DNA of 64,000 bases, taken from positions 1,860,001 through 1,924,000 of the forward strand of contig NC_015164.1 of NCBI RefSeq assembly GCF_000190575.1, written 5' to 3'. Positions 51,872 through 61,646 of this stretch are shown one piece after another (within the stretch, counting starts at the first letter, position 1; each line of letters begins with the position of its first letter). The notes under the pieces were generated by a model. The model searched no databases and was not told the DNA's origin. It saw only the letters and a program-made list of their open reading frames with translations. The position numbers and the translations under genes are program-made. Source of the DNA: Phocaeicola salanitronis DSM 18170 (GTDB lineage: Bacteria > Bacteroidota > Bacteroidia > Bacteroidales > Bacteroidaceae).

Positions 51872-53569
51872 ATGGAACAAGAAGGGAAAATAATTATCTA
51901 TCAAGTGTTTACCCGTTTGTTCGGGAATAAAGGGCTACGCAACAAGCGTAACGGGACCTTGGAAGAAAACGGGTGCGGCAAGATGAATGAATTTACCGAT
52001 AAGGCGTTGCACGAGATAAAAAAACTGGGAGCCACCCACATCTGGTACACCGGCGTCATCGCCCATGCTTCGCAAACCGATTATTCGGCATACGGCATTC
52101 CGCGCAATCACCCCTCCATTGTAAAAGGAAAAGCAGGCTCGCCTTATGCTATCCGGGATTATTACGACATTGACCCCGACCTGGCTGTGCTTGTAGAACA
52201 CCGCATGGAAGAATTCGAAGCATTGGTAGAGCGTTCGCACAAGAACGGGCTGAACGTAATCATCGATTTTGTACCCAACCATGTGGCACGCCAATACCAT
52301 TCAATAGCCAAACCCGAAGGCGTGAAAAACTTGGGCGAAGACGATGACACCTCAAAAGCATTTGCTCCGGACAACAACTTTTATTACATTCCCGGCACAC
52401 ACTTGGGCGGAGAGATTGACCTGCACGACGAAGAACAAGGATGGTACGAAGAAATGCCGGCTAAAGCGACAGGGAACAACCGCTTCGATGCATATCCGAA
52501 CAAGACTGACTGGTATGAAACGGTCAAACTGAATTACGGTACAGACTATATCGGGAATACCGGGAATCATTTTGACCCCATTCCCGATACATGGAAAAAA
52601 ATGCGCGACATCCTGCTGTTCTGGGCAGGAAAAGAAATCGACGGCTTCCGCTGCGACATGGCAGAAATGGTTCCGTGCGAGTTTTGGGGCTGGGTGATTC
52701 CGCAGGTAAAGGCACATTACCCCAAACTGATATTCATCGCCGAAGTGTATAACCCGAATGAATACCGGAATTACCTGCACAACGGACATTTCGATTATCT
52801 GTACGATAAAGTCGGACTGTATGACACCCTGCGTGCGCTGGTATGCGGATATGCTTCGGCTACAGCCATTACCGGATGCTGGCAAAGCGTGAACGACATC
52901 CAGCCGCACATGCTGAATTTTCTGGAAAACCACGACGAACAGCGCATTGCGTCCGATTTCTTTGCCGGAGACGCACGCAAGGCACTCCCGGCACTGTTAG
53001 TCTCGGCATGTATGAACACCAATCCGATGATGATTTATTTCGGACAGGAATTGGGAGAGGAAGGCATGGAGGAAGAAGGATTCAGCGGACGGGACGGACG
53101 CACCACGATATTCGATTACTGGAGCGTCCCCAGCATCCGGCGTTGGAGCAATCACGGACGCTACAACCTGCATCTGCTGAATAACAAGGAAAAAGAAATC
53201 CGCCACTATTACCAACACGTCTTGAACCTCTGCCATACGGAAAAGGCGATAGCAAAAGGAGAGTTCTTCGACCTGATGTACGTAAACTGCGGAGGCTGGC
53301 TGATGAACGAGCACCGCCAATACGCTTTCTTGCGGAAATACGAAAACGAAGCGTTACTGGTCATTGCCAATTTCGAATCGATACCGGTACATATCGGTGT
53401 AAATATCCCGCAACACGCATTCGATTTCCTGCAAATGCCCACATTAGAAAAGTACACGGCTACCGATTTGCTGTCAGGAAAAGAAGAAGTCATTTCGTGG
53501 ATGCCCGACAAATCCATTACATTAGACCTGCCGGCATTGAGCGGAAAAATGCTGAAACTGTACTTTTAA
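51872..53569 (+). CDS. GH13 alpha-amylase family enzyme (cytoplasmic)
   Basis: This 565-residue protein has no signal peptide, so it acts in the cytoplasm on internal glycogen or imported oligosaccharides. The GH13 catalytic regions are visible: VIIDFVPNHV (region I, about 130), GFRCDMAEMV (region II, nucleophile Asp near residue 263), FIAEVYNP (region III, acid/base Glu near 290) and LENHDEQRI (region IV, about 351). A C-terminal beta domain ends the protein (IPVHIGVNIPQHAF to KMLKLYF). Exact substrate and bond cannot be told. It is monocistronic and lies outside any recognisable starch locus. Confidence 0.92.
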   Translation: MEQEGKIIIYQVFTRLFGNKGLRNKRNGTLEENGCGKMNEFTDKALHEIKKLGATHIWYTGVIAHASQTDYSAYGIPRNHPSIVKGKAGSPYAIRDYYDIDPDLAVLVEHRMEEFEALVERSHKNGLNVIIDFVPNHVARQYHSIAKPEGVKNLGEDDDTSKAFAPDNNFYYIPGTHLGGEIDLHDEEQGWYEEMPAKATGNNRFDAYPNKTDWYETVKLNYGTDYIGNTGNHFDPIPDTWKKMRDILLFWAGKEIDGFRCDMAEMVPCEFWGWVIPQVKAHYPKLIFIAEVYNPNEYRNYLHNGHFDYLYDKVGLYDTLRALVCGYASATAITGCWQSVNDIQPHMLNFLENHDEQRIASDFFAGDARKALPALLVSACMNTNPMMIYFGQELGEEGMEEEGFSGRDGRTTIFDYWSVPSIRRWSNHGRYNLHLLNNKEKEIRHYYQHVLNLCHTEKAIAKGEFFDLMYVNCGGWLMNEHRQYAFLRKYENEALLVIANFESIPVHIGVNIPQHAFDFLQMPTLEKYTATDLLSGKEEVISWMPDKSITLDLPALSGKMLKLYF

Positions 53570-53581
53570 ATTATATATCCA

Positions 53582-53645
53582 TTCACCACAGAGAAACACA
53601 GAGTATCAAAGGAGAATTAAAGATTCTGTGTACCTCTGTGGTGAA
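53582..53645. repeat. TTCACCACAGAG-type palindromic element
   Basis: TTCACCACAGAG (53582-53593) pairs with CTCTGTGGTGAA (53634-53645), with a further AACACAGAG/TTCTGTG match inside. Same family as 62511-62605. Confidence 0.8.
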
Positions 53646-53691
53646 ATATTAATTCATTTTGTATACATATTCAAGAATACACAACCAAAAA

Positions 53692-53722
53692 AGGATGCCG
53701 CACACACGATGTGCAACATCCT
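53692..53722 (-). terminator. terminator of GH43 gene
   Basis: On the minus strand AGGATG...CATCCT with an inner GCACA/TGTGC pairing is followed by six T residues, about 70 bp after the GH43 stop. Confidence 0.75.
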
Positions 53723-53791
53723 CTTTGTAAGCATTGCAGCGGTTGCAGGAACCGGAATGCTTGTGTGACTTTTATTTAATCTAACTTTAAC

Positions 53792-55471
53792 TTACTTTTC
53801 GATACGGAACCAATCGACATCTGCCCATCCTCCGTCATTGGTGACGATAGCAGGACGGGTGCAGAAAGTACCCACCTTGGCACCTATCCATTTGCCTTCT
53901 TTCACTTGGAAAGGCTTGCCTAACTTCTGGAATTTCTTTCCATTCGTGCTATAACTCATCTGGCACATCACGACAAGGTCGTGTCCGCCTTCGCTCTTTC
54001 CAATCTTCTCGCCGGTAGAGGTGATTTCGGCACGCAGGTAGATTTCGTTTTCTTTCAGAGGCACACTGGCATTGACGGTTTCTGTTCCTCCACGGTCTGC
54101 CTTCTTGCATTCCACTTGTGAGAGCACCAGTCCGCTTTCCGTGCTCTCAAGAATGATTCCGGCATAGTCCATACCCATCACCACCAGTCCGGTGCGTTCG
54201 CCCTTGTATTTAGCGATAGGAGCGAACTTCAGTTTCATGGTTGCCTTGAAACTCGGTGCAGGGAACTTCTGGAGCAGCATATTGGGCACATCCCACAAGC
54301 TCTTGTAGTTTTCTGTTACTGGATAAGAATAGAGGCGCAGGCACCCGTGTTCCTCATCGCAGAAATGCCACTTATCGTTGATATTTGCGTTCCATTGCCA
54401 TTGCAAGCCAAGAATATTGGTGTTGAATTCATCACTTTCCTGCGGAGTGCAAATCGGATACGTTTTGCCCACATCCGGTTTTTTCCAAGTCAATACAGGG
54501 TCACCACATCCGTCTCCGTCTTTATCTTCACCGATAACGGGCCAATCGTTCACCCATTTCATAGGCTGGAGGTGTACAAGGCGTCCTGCCGCACCTACAT
54601 CCTGAAAATGCATGAACCAGTCTTCGCCTGTAGGTGTGTCTACCCATCCGCCTTGGTGAGGACCGTTGACAGGGCTGTCGCCTTGCGCCATCACGGTACG
54701 CCATTCGTAAGGGCCATATACGTTTTTCGAGCGTGCTACTACCTGCCAGCCCGTCGGTACTCCACCGGCAGGGAAAAACATGTAATAATATCCATTGCGT
54801 TTGTAGAACTTGGGACCTTCGCAGGTTTCGTGCGCTTCGTGTCCGTCGAATACGATTCGTGAGGGTCCGATGGTACGGGTGGCATCGGCGCTCAATTCGC
54901 ATACAGCAATGACGCTTTTCAGTCCGGCACGGCTTCCGGCGTAAGCATGAGCCAGGTATACACGTCCATCCTCGTCCCAAAGCGGAGTGGTGTCAATAAT
55001 TCCCTTGGCTGCTTTCACCAATACCGGTTCGCACCACGGTCCTTTCACATCCTTGGCTTTCACCATAAAGATACCCTGGTCGGGGTCTCCCCAAAAGATA
55101 TAAAACTCTCCGTTATGATGACGGATGCAGGGAGCCCATACACGGTTTCCGTGCTGAGGGGCAGTATCGGTTACAGGAGGCAAGGCATGAGGCACTGCAA
55201 CACCTGCGAAACTCCAGTTCACCAAGTCTTTGGAATGAAGCACCTGAAGTCCGGGCAAACATCCGAAGCTGGATGAAGTGAGGTAATAATCTTCGCCCAC
55301 ACGGATGACATCGGGGTCGGAATAGTCGGCGTAGAGAACCGGATTTTTATACGTTCCGTCACCTTGGTCGGCTACCCATACTTCCGATACATAATTATCT
55401 TGAGCGTGTAGCGCAGGAAGCATACAGCCTCCCAGCAGCATGGAGAGTAGAAGTTGTTTCATCTTGTACAT
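53792..55471 (-). CDS. GH43 family glycoside hydrolase with C-terminal jelly roll (secreted)
   Basis: This 559-residue protein has signal peptide MKQLLLSMLLGGCMLPALHAQ (start possibly at the fourth codon). The five-bladed propeller domain (about 35-330) has YADYSDPDVIRVGEDYYLTS with the catalytic-base Asp, IIDTTPLWDEDGRVYL with the pKa-modulating Asp, and HETCEGPKFYKRNGYYYMFF with the acid Glu. A concanavalin-like C-terminal domain (about 350-559) follows. Family members remove arabinose or xylose from plant glycans. The neighbouring GH28 and DUF4861 genes point to pectin side chains. It is probably the last gene of a three-gene run. Confidence 0.92.
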   Translation of the reverse strand: MYKMKQLLLSMLLGGCMLPALHAQDNYVSEVWVADQGDGTYKNPVLYADYSDPDVIRVGEDYYLTSSSFGCLPGLQVLHSKDLVNWSFAGVAVPHALPPVTDTAPQHGNRVWAPCIRHHNGEFYIFWGDPDQGIFMVKAKDVKGPWCEPVLVKAAKGIIDTTPLWDEDGRVYLAHAYAGSRAGLKSVIAVCELSADATRTIGPSRIVFDGHEAHETCEGPKFYKRNGYYYMFFPAGGVPTGWQVVARSKNVYGPYEWRTVMAQGDSPVNGPHQGGWVDTPTGEDWFMHFQDVGAAGRLVHLQPMKWVNDWPVIGEDKDGDGCGDPVLTWKKPDVGKTYPICTPQESDEFNTNILGLQWQWNANINDKWHFCDEEHGCLRLYSYPVTENYKSLWDVPNMLLQKFPAPSFKATMKLKFAPIAKYKGERTGLVVMGMDYAGIILESTESGLVLSQVECKKADRGGTETVNASVPLKENEIYLRAEITSTGEKIGKSEGGHDLVVMCQMSYSTNGKKFQKLGKPFQVKEGKWIGAKVGTFCTRPAIVTNDGGWADVDWFRIEK

Positions 55472-55617
55472 TTACAATTTACGGTTTACAATTTAAATTT
55501 TCACTTTTTGCCTATTACGATTGAGATATGCGGTTTACCTGCCCTGCCGGGCAAATTTTATGATTCTTTATACTTTAGGTCAAATGCCGGAGTATGGGCA
55601 GCACACCGCAACCTTAC

Positions 55618-56841
55618 TTACTCGATGACTTGTATCTTAACAGGCTGTTCCAAATACTTCTTCCATTCTTGCACGTAAGCAAACCATTTTTCTTTGGTCG
55701 GATATCCAAACGTTTCCTTGCACGATGTAAATGACGTGTAATAACGGAATGAACTTTCGCCGGGAGCGCTCACGGTATAAAGGAAGTTCTCCTTGTCGGC
55801 GGTTTCTTTTACGACCAGTTTCTTAGGGATATACGTAGCAAGACCTACCGTTTCCTTTTTATACTTCACCGTATCGTTTACGGGCCAATCGGTTCCCCAG
55901 CTTGCTACGAGTCCTTCATGGTCGGAATACATTGCGGCATGTCCGGTTATGTTTTGCACACCGGTAGCAAACACTTCATCGGTCAGCGGAGCATCAAAAA
56001 TCACATCCACCTGTGCATCACGGTGTCCGGCATAGAGGGTGTAACGGTTTATCATATTCAGTTCTTTACCCTGATATTGCCAGCCTTTCACTTCGGCATC
56101 TACTACGGTACGTACCGGACCGTCGGCAAGAATCCGCTGGCCACGGATGTCAACGGGCTGAATCATGGTAGTCTGCGTGCCGTCCCATCCACGGAGCGTT
56201 CCGGCTCCGCAACTATTGTTCACCTTGATGACGTCATCCCCGAATCCCCGCTTCAATTGCTCATCGGTAGGATAAAACTGGCTTTCCTCGATTTCCAGTC
56301 CCTTGCGGAATTTGCCATAAAGGTCTGTGGTCTGCTTTTCGTTGAAATAAATGCGGTATGCTACCAGCTCGCTTTCGAAAGCGATGCCATGATGTTGCTG
56401 AATGGTATACGTATAAGCGTTTCCATCGGCATAAATGGCATACCCTTTGGCATATTGGTTTTTCTTGGAAGTACGGAACAACATTTCGGCAAAAACACGT
56501 GCGGGATATACCTTATCGCTTTTTTTCGGAGAAAGGGTGACGGTCAGTGTCTTTTTGCTTTGTGCAGGCACATTGACGACGAATGCCAGTTCATCGGCAC
56601 GGGTGTCCCCATTCATATCGTCCAACTGGGAAGGTATTTCAGAAGTTCCGTCGGATACAACGGCAGATTTTACCGTAAAGTCTGTTTTTAATGTATGAAG
56701 GTCTATTACGACAGGCTCATCGGCCTTTTCAGTCTGCCAAGGATTTTCCACAATCACTTGAAATGTTTTCTCTGAGCTTTGTGCGGAAGCAGAGATACTT
56801 CCAGCCAGCCATGCTAAGCCAATAATAGCGAATGTTTTCAT
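55618..56841 (-). CDS. DUF4861 family secreted protein
   Basis: The product has 407 residues from the ATG at 56841 (an upstream frame would need TTG), with signal peptide MKTFAIIGLAWLAGSISASA. The body shows VENPWQTEKADEPVVIDL, DMNGDTRADELAFVV, NGAYTYTIQQHHG-like NAYTYTIQQHHGIAFESELVAYRIYF, YGKFRKGLEIEESQFYPTDEQLKRGFGDDVI and VGLATYIPKKLV, which I recognise as DUF4861, a family found in pectin-degradation loci of Bacteroidetes. No catalytic mechanism is established to my knowledge. It lies between GH43 and GH28 genes, consistent with a role in handling pectin fragments in the periplasm. Confidence 0.82.
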   Translation of the reverse strand: MKTFAIIGLAWLAGSISASAQSSEKTFQVIVENPWQTEKADEPVVIDLHTLKTDFTVKSAVVSDGTSEIPSQLDDMNGDTRADELAFVVNVPAQSKKTLTVTLSPKKSDKVYPARVFAEMLFRTSKKNQYAKGYAIYADGNAYTYTIQQHHGIAFESELVAYRIYFNEKQTTDLYGKFRKGLEIEESQFYPTDEQLKRGFGDDVIKVNNSCGAGTLRGWDGTQTTMIQPVDIRGQRILADGPVRTVVDAEVKGWQYQGKELNMINRYTLYAGHRDAQVDVIFDAPLTDEVFATGVQNITGHAAMYSDHEGLVASWGTDWPVNDTVKYKKETVGLATYIPKKLVVKETADKENFLYTVSAPGESSFRYYTSFTSCKETFGYPTKEKWFAYVQEWKKYLEQPVKIQVIE

Positions 56842-56944
56842 AAGTGTCAATTTATTTAGGCAACTAGGTACCCGTTGGCTAGCAACTAAGTGCGGAGAGG
56901 CTTTTTAATACGTGCATGCCAACCGGTACCTAATGATAATGCGG

Positions 56945-58552
56945 TCAGAATTTATAAGACTCGGCCTTATTTCCGATTTTTTCGTACTTCTTATCTCCTA
57001 CGGTAATGTTGGTTACCCCCATCATCTTCAGGTTATCGCCACCTTTTGTCGTAATAACTTTCACATTCTTCAGGGTCGCGTTTTCGGCACGGTTCAATGT
57101 CACGCCGTCCTTTGCATCGGAAATGGTTACATTCTCAAGGAAAATGTTCTTGATAGGCATTTCGGGAAGTCCATTGAACAATACAGCACGTCCTACATTC
57201 TTTGCGGTGACATTCTTGATGAAGATATCACGGAATGCCGGAGTCTCCTCGGTTACCGGAGGCACAACTTCCTCTTTCGGAGCACCCGGAGCATCTCCTT
57301 CACCCGGCGCATTGCCTCCATAGAACAAGTCGAAGATAAGCGCCTCGTTCGGGATATTAATCATATTGATGTTATTGATGTGGATGTTTTCCACTACCCC
57401 GCCACGGCCGCGTGTGCTCTTGAAACGCAATCCGACATCCGTTCCCAAGAAGGTGCAATTATCAACGTAAATATTCTTCACGCCTCCAGACATCTCGCTG
57501 CCTACTACAAAACCGCCATGCCCGTGAAGCACTACATTGTCTCGGATAATGATATTCTGGCAAGGTTCCCCCCTGCGGCGTCCGCTTTCGTCCTTACCCG
57601 ACTTGATGCAAATGCCGTCATCTCCGGCATCAAAGCTGCTATTAAGAACCAAAACCCGATTGCAAGACTCGATATCAAGCGCATCTCCGTTTTGCGAATA
57701 CCAAGGATTCGATACACTTATATTATATACGGTAAGGTCTTCGCATGACAACGGATGAAGGCACCAGCTGGGCGAGTTCTTGAAAGTCACCCCTTCGAGC
57801 AGCACTTTCTTGCATTTAATGAAACTCAACAACACAGGACGGAGCCAGTCACGGATGCTGTTCCAATCTTCTTCGGTCTCGATGCCTTCGGGCACATTGA
57901 AATCCTTGCAGGCATTTGCGCCTTTGATAGAGCCCTCGCTCGGATACCAGATGTCTCCTTTTTCATTAAGCACGCCGCCCGAAGCCACCAGCTTGTTCCA
58001 TTGGCTTGCAGTCATCTTCCCTTTCTTTACCGGACGCCATGTATCACCGTTCCCGTCCATGACTCCTTTACCGGTAATGGCTATGTTTTCAGCCCCGTTC
58101 GCAGATACCGGCGATTGGCAACGGCGCGTTTCCAATCCTTCGAAGGAAGTCTTTATAATGGGGTATTGCGTATGGTCAGCCGTAAAAAGCACCAACGCAT
58201 TTTCTTCCAAATGCAGATTAATGTTGCTTTTCAGCACAATCGGACCTGTAAGCCACAAACCGGCAGGCACTACGACCGTACCTCCCCCTTGCTGAGATAC
58301 AGCATCAATTGTTTGGGCAAACGCTTCAGTATTCAAGGTTATCCCGTCTGCCACAGCACCGAATTCGGTGATAGAACGAGAATGGTCAGGGAATGTAGGT
58401 TGCTGCACCTTAGCCATTTGGAATGGCAGGTTGCTATATACCTCATCCGAGATGACGGGCGAAACAGTTTGAGCATTCGCCGCTCCACTCCAAACAAAAG
58501 TAGCGGCTCCTAATGAAAGAAGCCATTGTTTTAACGTGTTGAATTTAATCAT
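56945..58552 (-). CDS. GH28 polygalacturonase-family enzyme (secreted)
   Basis: This 535-residue protein has a signal peptide ending ATFVWSGAANA. It is a right-handed beta-helix with the GH28 hallmarks: NGDALDIESCNRVLV (first Asp), SSFDAGDDGICIKSGKD (Asp pair near residue 309), VVLHGHGGFVVGSE (His) and VGLRFKSTRGRGG (Arg-x-Lys). GH28 enzymes cut galacturonan or rhamnogalacturonan by inversion. An insertion of about 25 residues rich in Pro and Gly (GNAPGEGDAPGAPKEEVVPPV) in the second half is unusual. It is the first gene of the GH28-DUF4861-GH43 run. The leader of about 150 nt contains a hairpin. Confidence 0.93.
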   Translation of the reverse strand: MIKFNTLKQWLLSLGAATFVWSGAANAQTVSPVISDEVYSNLPFQMAKVQQPTFPDHSRSITEFGAVADGITLNTEAFAQTIDAVSQQGGGTVVVPAGLWLTGPIVLKSNINLHLEENALVLFTADHTQYPIIKTSFEGLETRRCQSPVSANGAENIAITGKGVMDGNGDTWRPVKKGKMTASQWNKLVASGGVLNEKGDIWYPSEGSIKGANACKDFNVPEGIETEEDWNSIRDWLRPVLLSFIKCKKVLLEGVTFKNSPSWCLHPLSCEDLTVYNISVSNPWYSQNGDALDIESCNRVLVLNSSFDAGDDGICIKSGKDESGRRRGEPCQNIIIRDNVVLHGHGGFVVGSEMSGGVKNIYVDNCTFLGTDVGLRFKSTRGRGGVVENIHINNINMINIPNEALIFDLFYGGNAPGEGDAPGAPKEEVVPPVTEETPAFRDIFIKNVTAKNVGRAVLFNGLPEMPIKNIFLENVTISDAKDGVTLNRAENATLKNVKVITTKGGDNLKMMGVTNITVGDKKYEKIGNKAESYKF

Positions 58553-58603
58553 GCCTCTATAATTTTAAAGTTTTAGAATTCATTTTCCTTTTTATTATCC
58601 CCC

Positions 58604-58637
58604 ACCTGCCGGTGTTCTTCCCAGAAAACCGGCAGGT
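58604..58637 (-). promoter_or_regulatory. hairpin in GH28 leader
   Basis: ACCTGCCGGT (58604-58613) and ACCGGCAGGT (58628-58637) form a perfect 10-bp stem, with partly paired TTATCC/GGATAA outside it. No T run follows on the minus strand, so it is not a simple terminator. Confidence 0.5.
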
Positions 58638-58711
58638 CCGGATAATAAAGACTTTGTTTAACCTAATTTCTAACCTTAATAAAAAATAATGAAAAACCTC
58701 TTTTGTGTTGA

Positions 58712-58719
58712 CAAATATA
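58712..58719 (-). promoter_or_regulatory. -7 promoter element of GH28 operon
   Basis: The minus strand reads TATATTTG (TAnnTTTG), 160 bp before the ATG. The rest of the 377-bp gap to fabI holds only the leader hairpin and the fabI promoter. Confidence 0.5.
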
Positions 58720-58896
58720 AGGATTTTTATTCAGACGCATGTGAAGTTTTTGACTGAATAGGTGAAAAAAATGTGCAAAATCGCTGTTTTAAACAGGAAT
58801 AATTGGTCGGACATGGAATATCTAATCTTTTGGATGTAAAATCGTTCATATTTGAGATTTAATCCCAGAAAAAAGTGCTATTAACAGAAATGTTTG

Positions 58897-58904
58897 TATC
58901 TTTG
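58897..58904 (+). promoter_or_regulatory. -7 promoter element of fabI
   Basis: TATCTTTG lies 24 bp before the fabI ATG. Confidence 0.7.
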
Positions 58905-58928
58905 CGATAAATTTATAGTTTAAGACGT

Positions 58929-59786
58929 ATGAGTTACAATTTATTAAAAGGAAAAAGAGGTATTGTTTTCGGTGCGTTGAACGAGCAGTCCATCGCATGG
59001 AAGGTAGCAGAAAAGGCTGTTGCAGAAGGTGCAACCATTACATTGTCTAACACCCCGGTAGCGGTGCGTATGGGTGAAATCTCGGCATTGGCAGAGAAAC
59101 TGAATTGCGAGATTGTACCGGCAGATGCAACCAGTGTAGAGGATTTGGAAAACGTGTTCAAGCGTTCAATGGAAATATTGGGCGGCAAAATTGACTTTGT
59201 ATTACACTCTATAGGCATGTCGCCCAACGTACGCAAGAAACGTACATACGATGATTTGGACTACGACATGTTGAACAAGACACTGGACATTTCAGCCGTT
59301 TCGTTCCACAAGATGATTCAGAGCGCGAAGAAACTGGATGCCATCAACGAGTACGGTTCGATTGTAGCCTTGAGTTATGTAGCTGCACAACGCACATTCT
59401 ACGGCTATAACGATATGGCAGACGCAAAGGCATTGCTGGAATCTATCGCACGCAGCTTCGGATACATTTACGGACGCGAGCACAACGTACGCATCAATAC
59501 GATTTCCCAGTCGCCGACGATGACTACCGCAGGTTCGGGAGTGAAAGGCATGGACAAACTGTTCGACTTTGCCAACCGCATGTCTCCGCTGGGCAACGCT
59601 TCGGCAGACGAATGTGCGGACTATTGCATCGTGATGTTCTCTGACCTGACCCGTAAGGTGACCATGCAGAACTTGTATCACGACGGAGGTTTCTCAAGCG
59701 TGGGCATGAGCTTGCGTGCAATGGCTACGTACGAAAAAGGACTGGATGAATACAAAGACGAAAACGGAAACATTATCTACGGATAA
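58929..59786 (+). CDS. fabI: enoyl-ACP reductase FabI
   Basis: This 285-residue enzyme carries out the last reduction of each fatty-acid elongation cycle, using NAD(P)H. The N-terminus GKRGIVFGALNEQSIAWKVAEKA is the cofactor-binding start of the short-chain reductase fold. The catalytic set Tyr150, Tyr160 and Lys167 (SYVAAQRTFYGYNDMADAKAL) has exactly the spacing of E. coli FabI (146/156/163). RINTISQSPTMTTAGSG is the substrate-loop region. The C-terminal extension beyond 262 residues is modest. The gene is followed after 6 bp by a GldB-like lipoprotein gene. Confidence 0.97.
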   Translation: MSYNLLKGKRGIVFGALNEQSIAWKVAEKAVAEGATITLSNTPVAVRMGEISALAEKLNCEIVPADATSVEDLENVFKRSMEILGGKIDFVLHSIGMSPNVRKKRTYDDLDYDMLNKTLDISAVSFHKMIQSAKKLDAINEYGSIVALSYVAAQRTFYGYNDMADAKALLESIARSFGYIYGREHNVRINTISQSPTMTTAGSGVKGMDKLFDFANRMSPLGNASADECADYCIVMFSDLTRKVTMQNLYHDGGFSSVGMSLRAMATYEKGLDEYKDENGNIIYG

Positions 59787-59792
59787 CACATA

Positions 59793-60782
59793 ATGATGAA
59801 ACGCATTATATTCATATTGGTAAGTGTCATTGCCCTTGCATCCTGCCGTTCAGACATGCAAGGCAATGACGCTTTGCTTGATAGGGGTATAAAAGTGTTC
59901 CGTTACGACCGTTTGCAATACGAAGCAACCGCAATGAACAGCATAGCGGCGGTGCAACGCATGAATCTGGATTGCCCTCAGGCGACCCGTATTCTGATAG
60001 AAGACGTATTGATGTTGGGCAAAGTGAACGATCCGAACATCAACGAGCGCATGTGCGCCTATTATGCCGACTCCATCCTGTTCCGCCTGATGCAGGATGC
60101 CGAAGAAAAGTTCAGCGACATGCGTCCGATAGAAGAAAAACTGACGAAGGGGTTCAAACGGCTGAAGGAAGAAGTGCCTTCTATCCCGATACCTTCGGTC
60201 TACTCGCAAATTTCGGCATTAAACCAATCCATCGTTGTAGGAGACAGCCTTTTAGGATTCAGCCTCGACAAGTATATGGGCGAAGACTATCCGCTCTACA
60301 AGCGTTATTATTACGCTTACCAGCGCCGCTCGATGAAGCCCGAGCGCATCCTCCCCGACTGTTTTACTTTTTATCTGATGAGCCAATATCCCTTCGGATG
60401 GGAAAGAGGGCGCCGCACCCTGTTCGATGTAATCATGCATCAAGGCAAAATCAACTGGGTGGCACGCAAGGCATTGGAAATAAAATCAAATGCCGAAATG
60501 CTGGACTACACGGAAGAAGAAACGGAGTGGTGCAAAAAGAACGAAAAGGCTTTATGGAACTGGATGGTGAGCAGGAAGCATCTGGAAAGTACAGATCCGA
60601 TGATTATCAGGGCTTATACGCATCCCGACCCGAACATTATCTTAAAGGGTGAACGGATTCCTCCCGTTATCGGAATATGGATAGGCATGCAACTTACCGA
60701 AAAGTTCATGAAAGAACACCCCGACATGAGCATAAAAGCCTTGCTGGAGTGTGAAGATTTCAGAGAGCTGACACTCGAATAA
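59793..60782 (+). CDS. GldB-like gliding-motility-related lipoprotein
   Basis: This 329-residue protein has a lipoprotein signal (MKRIIFILVSVIALASC; a start at the second Met is as likely). The body is mostly helical and carries GFSLDKYMGEDYPLYKRYYYAY, PERILPDCFTFYLMSQYPFG, LFDVIMHQGKINWVARKAL and VIGIWIGMQLTEKFM, which fits the GldB family. GldB is needed for gliding in flavobacteria, but homologues persist in non-motile Bacteroidales, where their role is unknown. It is the middle gene of a probable fabI-gldB-methyltransferase operon. Confidence 0.8.
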   Translation: MMKRIIFILVSVIALASCRSDMQGNDALLDRGIKVFRYDRLQYEATAMNSIAAVQRMNLDCPQATRILIEDVLMLGKVNDPNINERMCAYYADSILFRLMQDAEEKFSDMRPIEEKLTKGFKRLKEEVPSIPIPSVYSQISALNQSIVVGDSLLGFSLDKYMGEDYPLYKRYYYAYQRRSMKPERILPDCFTFYLMSQYPFGWERGRRTLFDVIMHQGKINWVARKALEIKSNAEMLDYTEEETEWCKKNEKALWNWMVSRKHLESTDPMIIRAYTHPDPNIILKGERIPPVIGIWIGMQLTEKFMKEHPDMSIKALLECEDFRELTLE

Positions 60783-60814
60783 AGGACGGCTTTACCTAAT
60801 TAGTTTTTTTAAGT

Positions 60815-61519
60815 ATGGATACAGCATTATATTTATTGCCGGTTACATTGGGTGACACGGCTATCGAACGTGTTCTTCCTTCCTATAACAAAGAAATCAT
60901 TTTACAAATCAAGCATTTCATCGTAGAAGACGTGCGCTCGGCACGGCGTTTCCTGAAGAAAGTAGACCGGGACATCGATATCGACGGACTGGCTTTTTAT
61001 CCGCTGAACAAGCACACCGCTCCGGAAGTGGTGTCGGGCTATCTCCGCCCCTTGGAAGAAGGACATCCGATGGGGGTAATTTCAGAAGCCGGATGCCCTG
61101 CCGTAGCCGACCCGGGAGCCGATGTCGTGGCTATTGCCCAGCGCAAAAACCTAAAGGTCGTTCCGCTGGTAGGCCCTTCTTCTATCATCCTGTCGGTAAT
61201 GGGTTCGGGCTTCAATGGACAAAGCTTTGCTTTTCACGGTTATTTACCCATCGACCCTTCCGAGCGCATAAAACGTATAAAAGAGCTGGAACAGCGCATT
61301 TACGGCGAATCCCAGACCCAATTGTTCATCGAGACTCCGTACCGGAACAATAAAATGGCAGAGGATATCTTAAAGACCTGCCGCCCGCAAACCAAGCTTT
61401 GCATAGCCGCCAACATCACGTGTGAAGGCGAATACATCAAGACAAAGACCATCCGGGAATGGAAGGGGCATTTGCCCGATTTGTCTAAAATCCCCTGCAT
61501 CTTCTTAATTTATAAATGA
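60815..61519 (+). CDS. RsmI-like tetrapyrrole-methylase-fold SAM methyltransferase
   Basis: This 234-residue protein has the tetrapyrrole methylase fold: LLPVTLGDTAIERVLP at the start, IVEDVRSARRFLKK, GVISEAGCPAVADPGADVVAIA (SAM-pocket Pro/Gly loop) and VVPLVGPSSIILSVMGSGFNGQSFAFHGYLPI. These motifs place it with RsmI, which 2'-O-methylates C1402 of 16S rRNA, but it is shorter than canonical RsmI (about 280 residues) and lacks the C-terminal extension. It may be an RsmI paralogue with a different target. It lies 32 bp after the GldB-like gene. Confidence 0.82.
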   Translation: MDTALYLLPVTLGDTAIERVLPSYNKEIILQIKHFIVEDVRSARRFLKKVDRDIDIDGLAFYPLNKHTAPEVVSGYLRPLEEGHPMGVISEAGCPAVADPGADVVAIAQRKNLKVVPLVGPSSIILSVMGSGFNGQSFAFHGYLPIDPSERIKRIKELEQRIYGESQTQLFIETPYRNNKMAEDILKTCRPQTKLCIAANITCEGEYIKTKTIREWKGHLPDLSKIPCIFLIYK

Positions 61520-61646
61520 GGCTTTTCGCCCGGATGACGGAACGGATAAGCGCATGCGGAAACGCATCCGTATGTATTGCCCTACGCAAGCGGCTACATC
61601 GGACATCCCAACCGCTTGCATCAGCCATCGCAGGCGGTTGCGTTTA

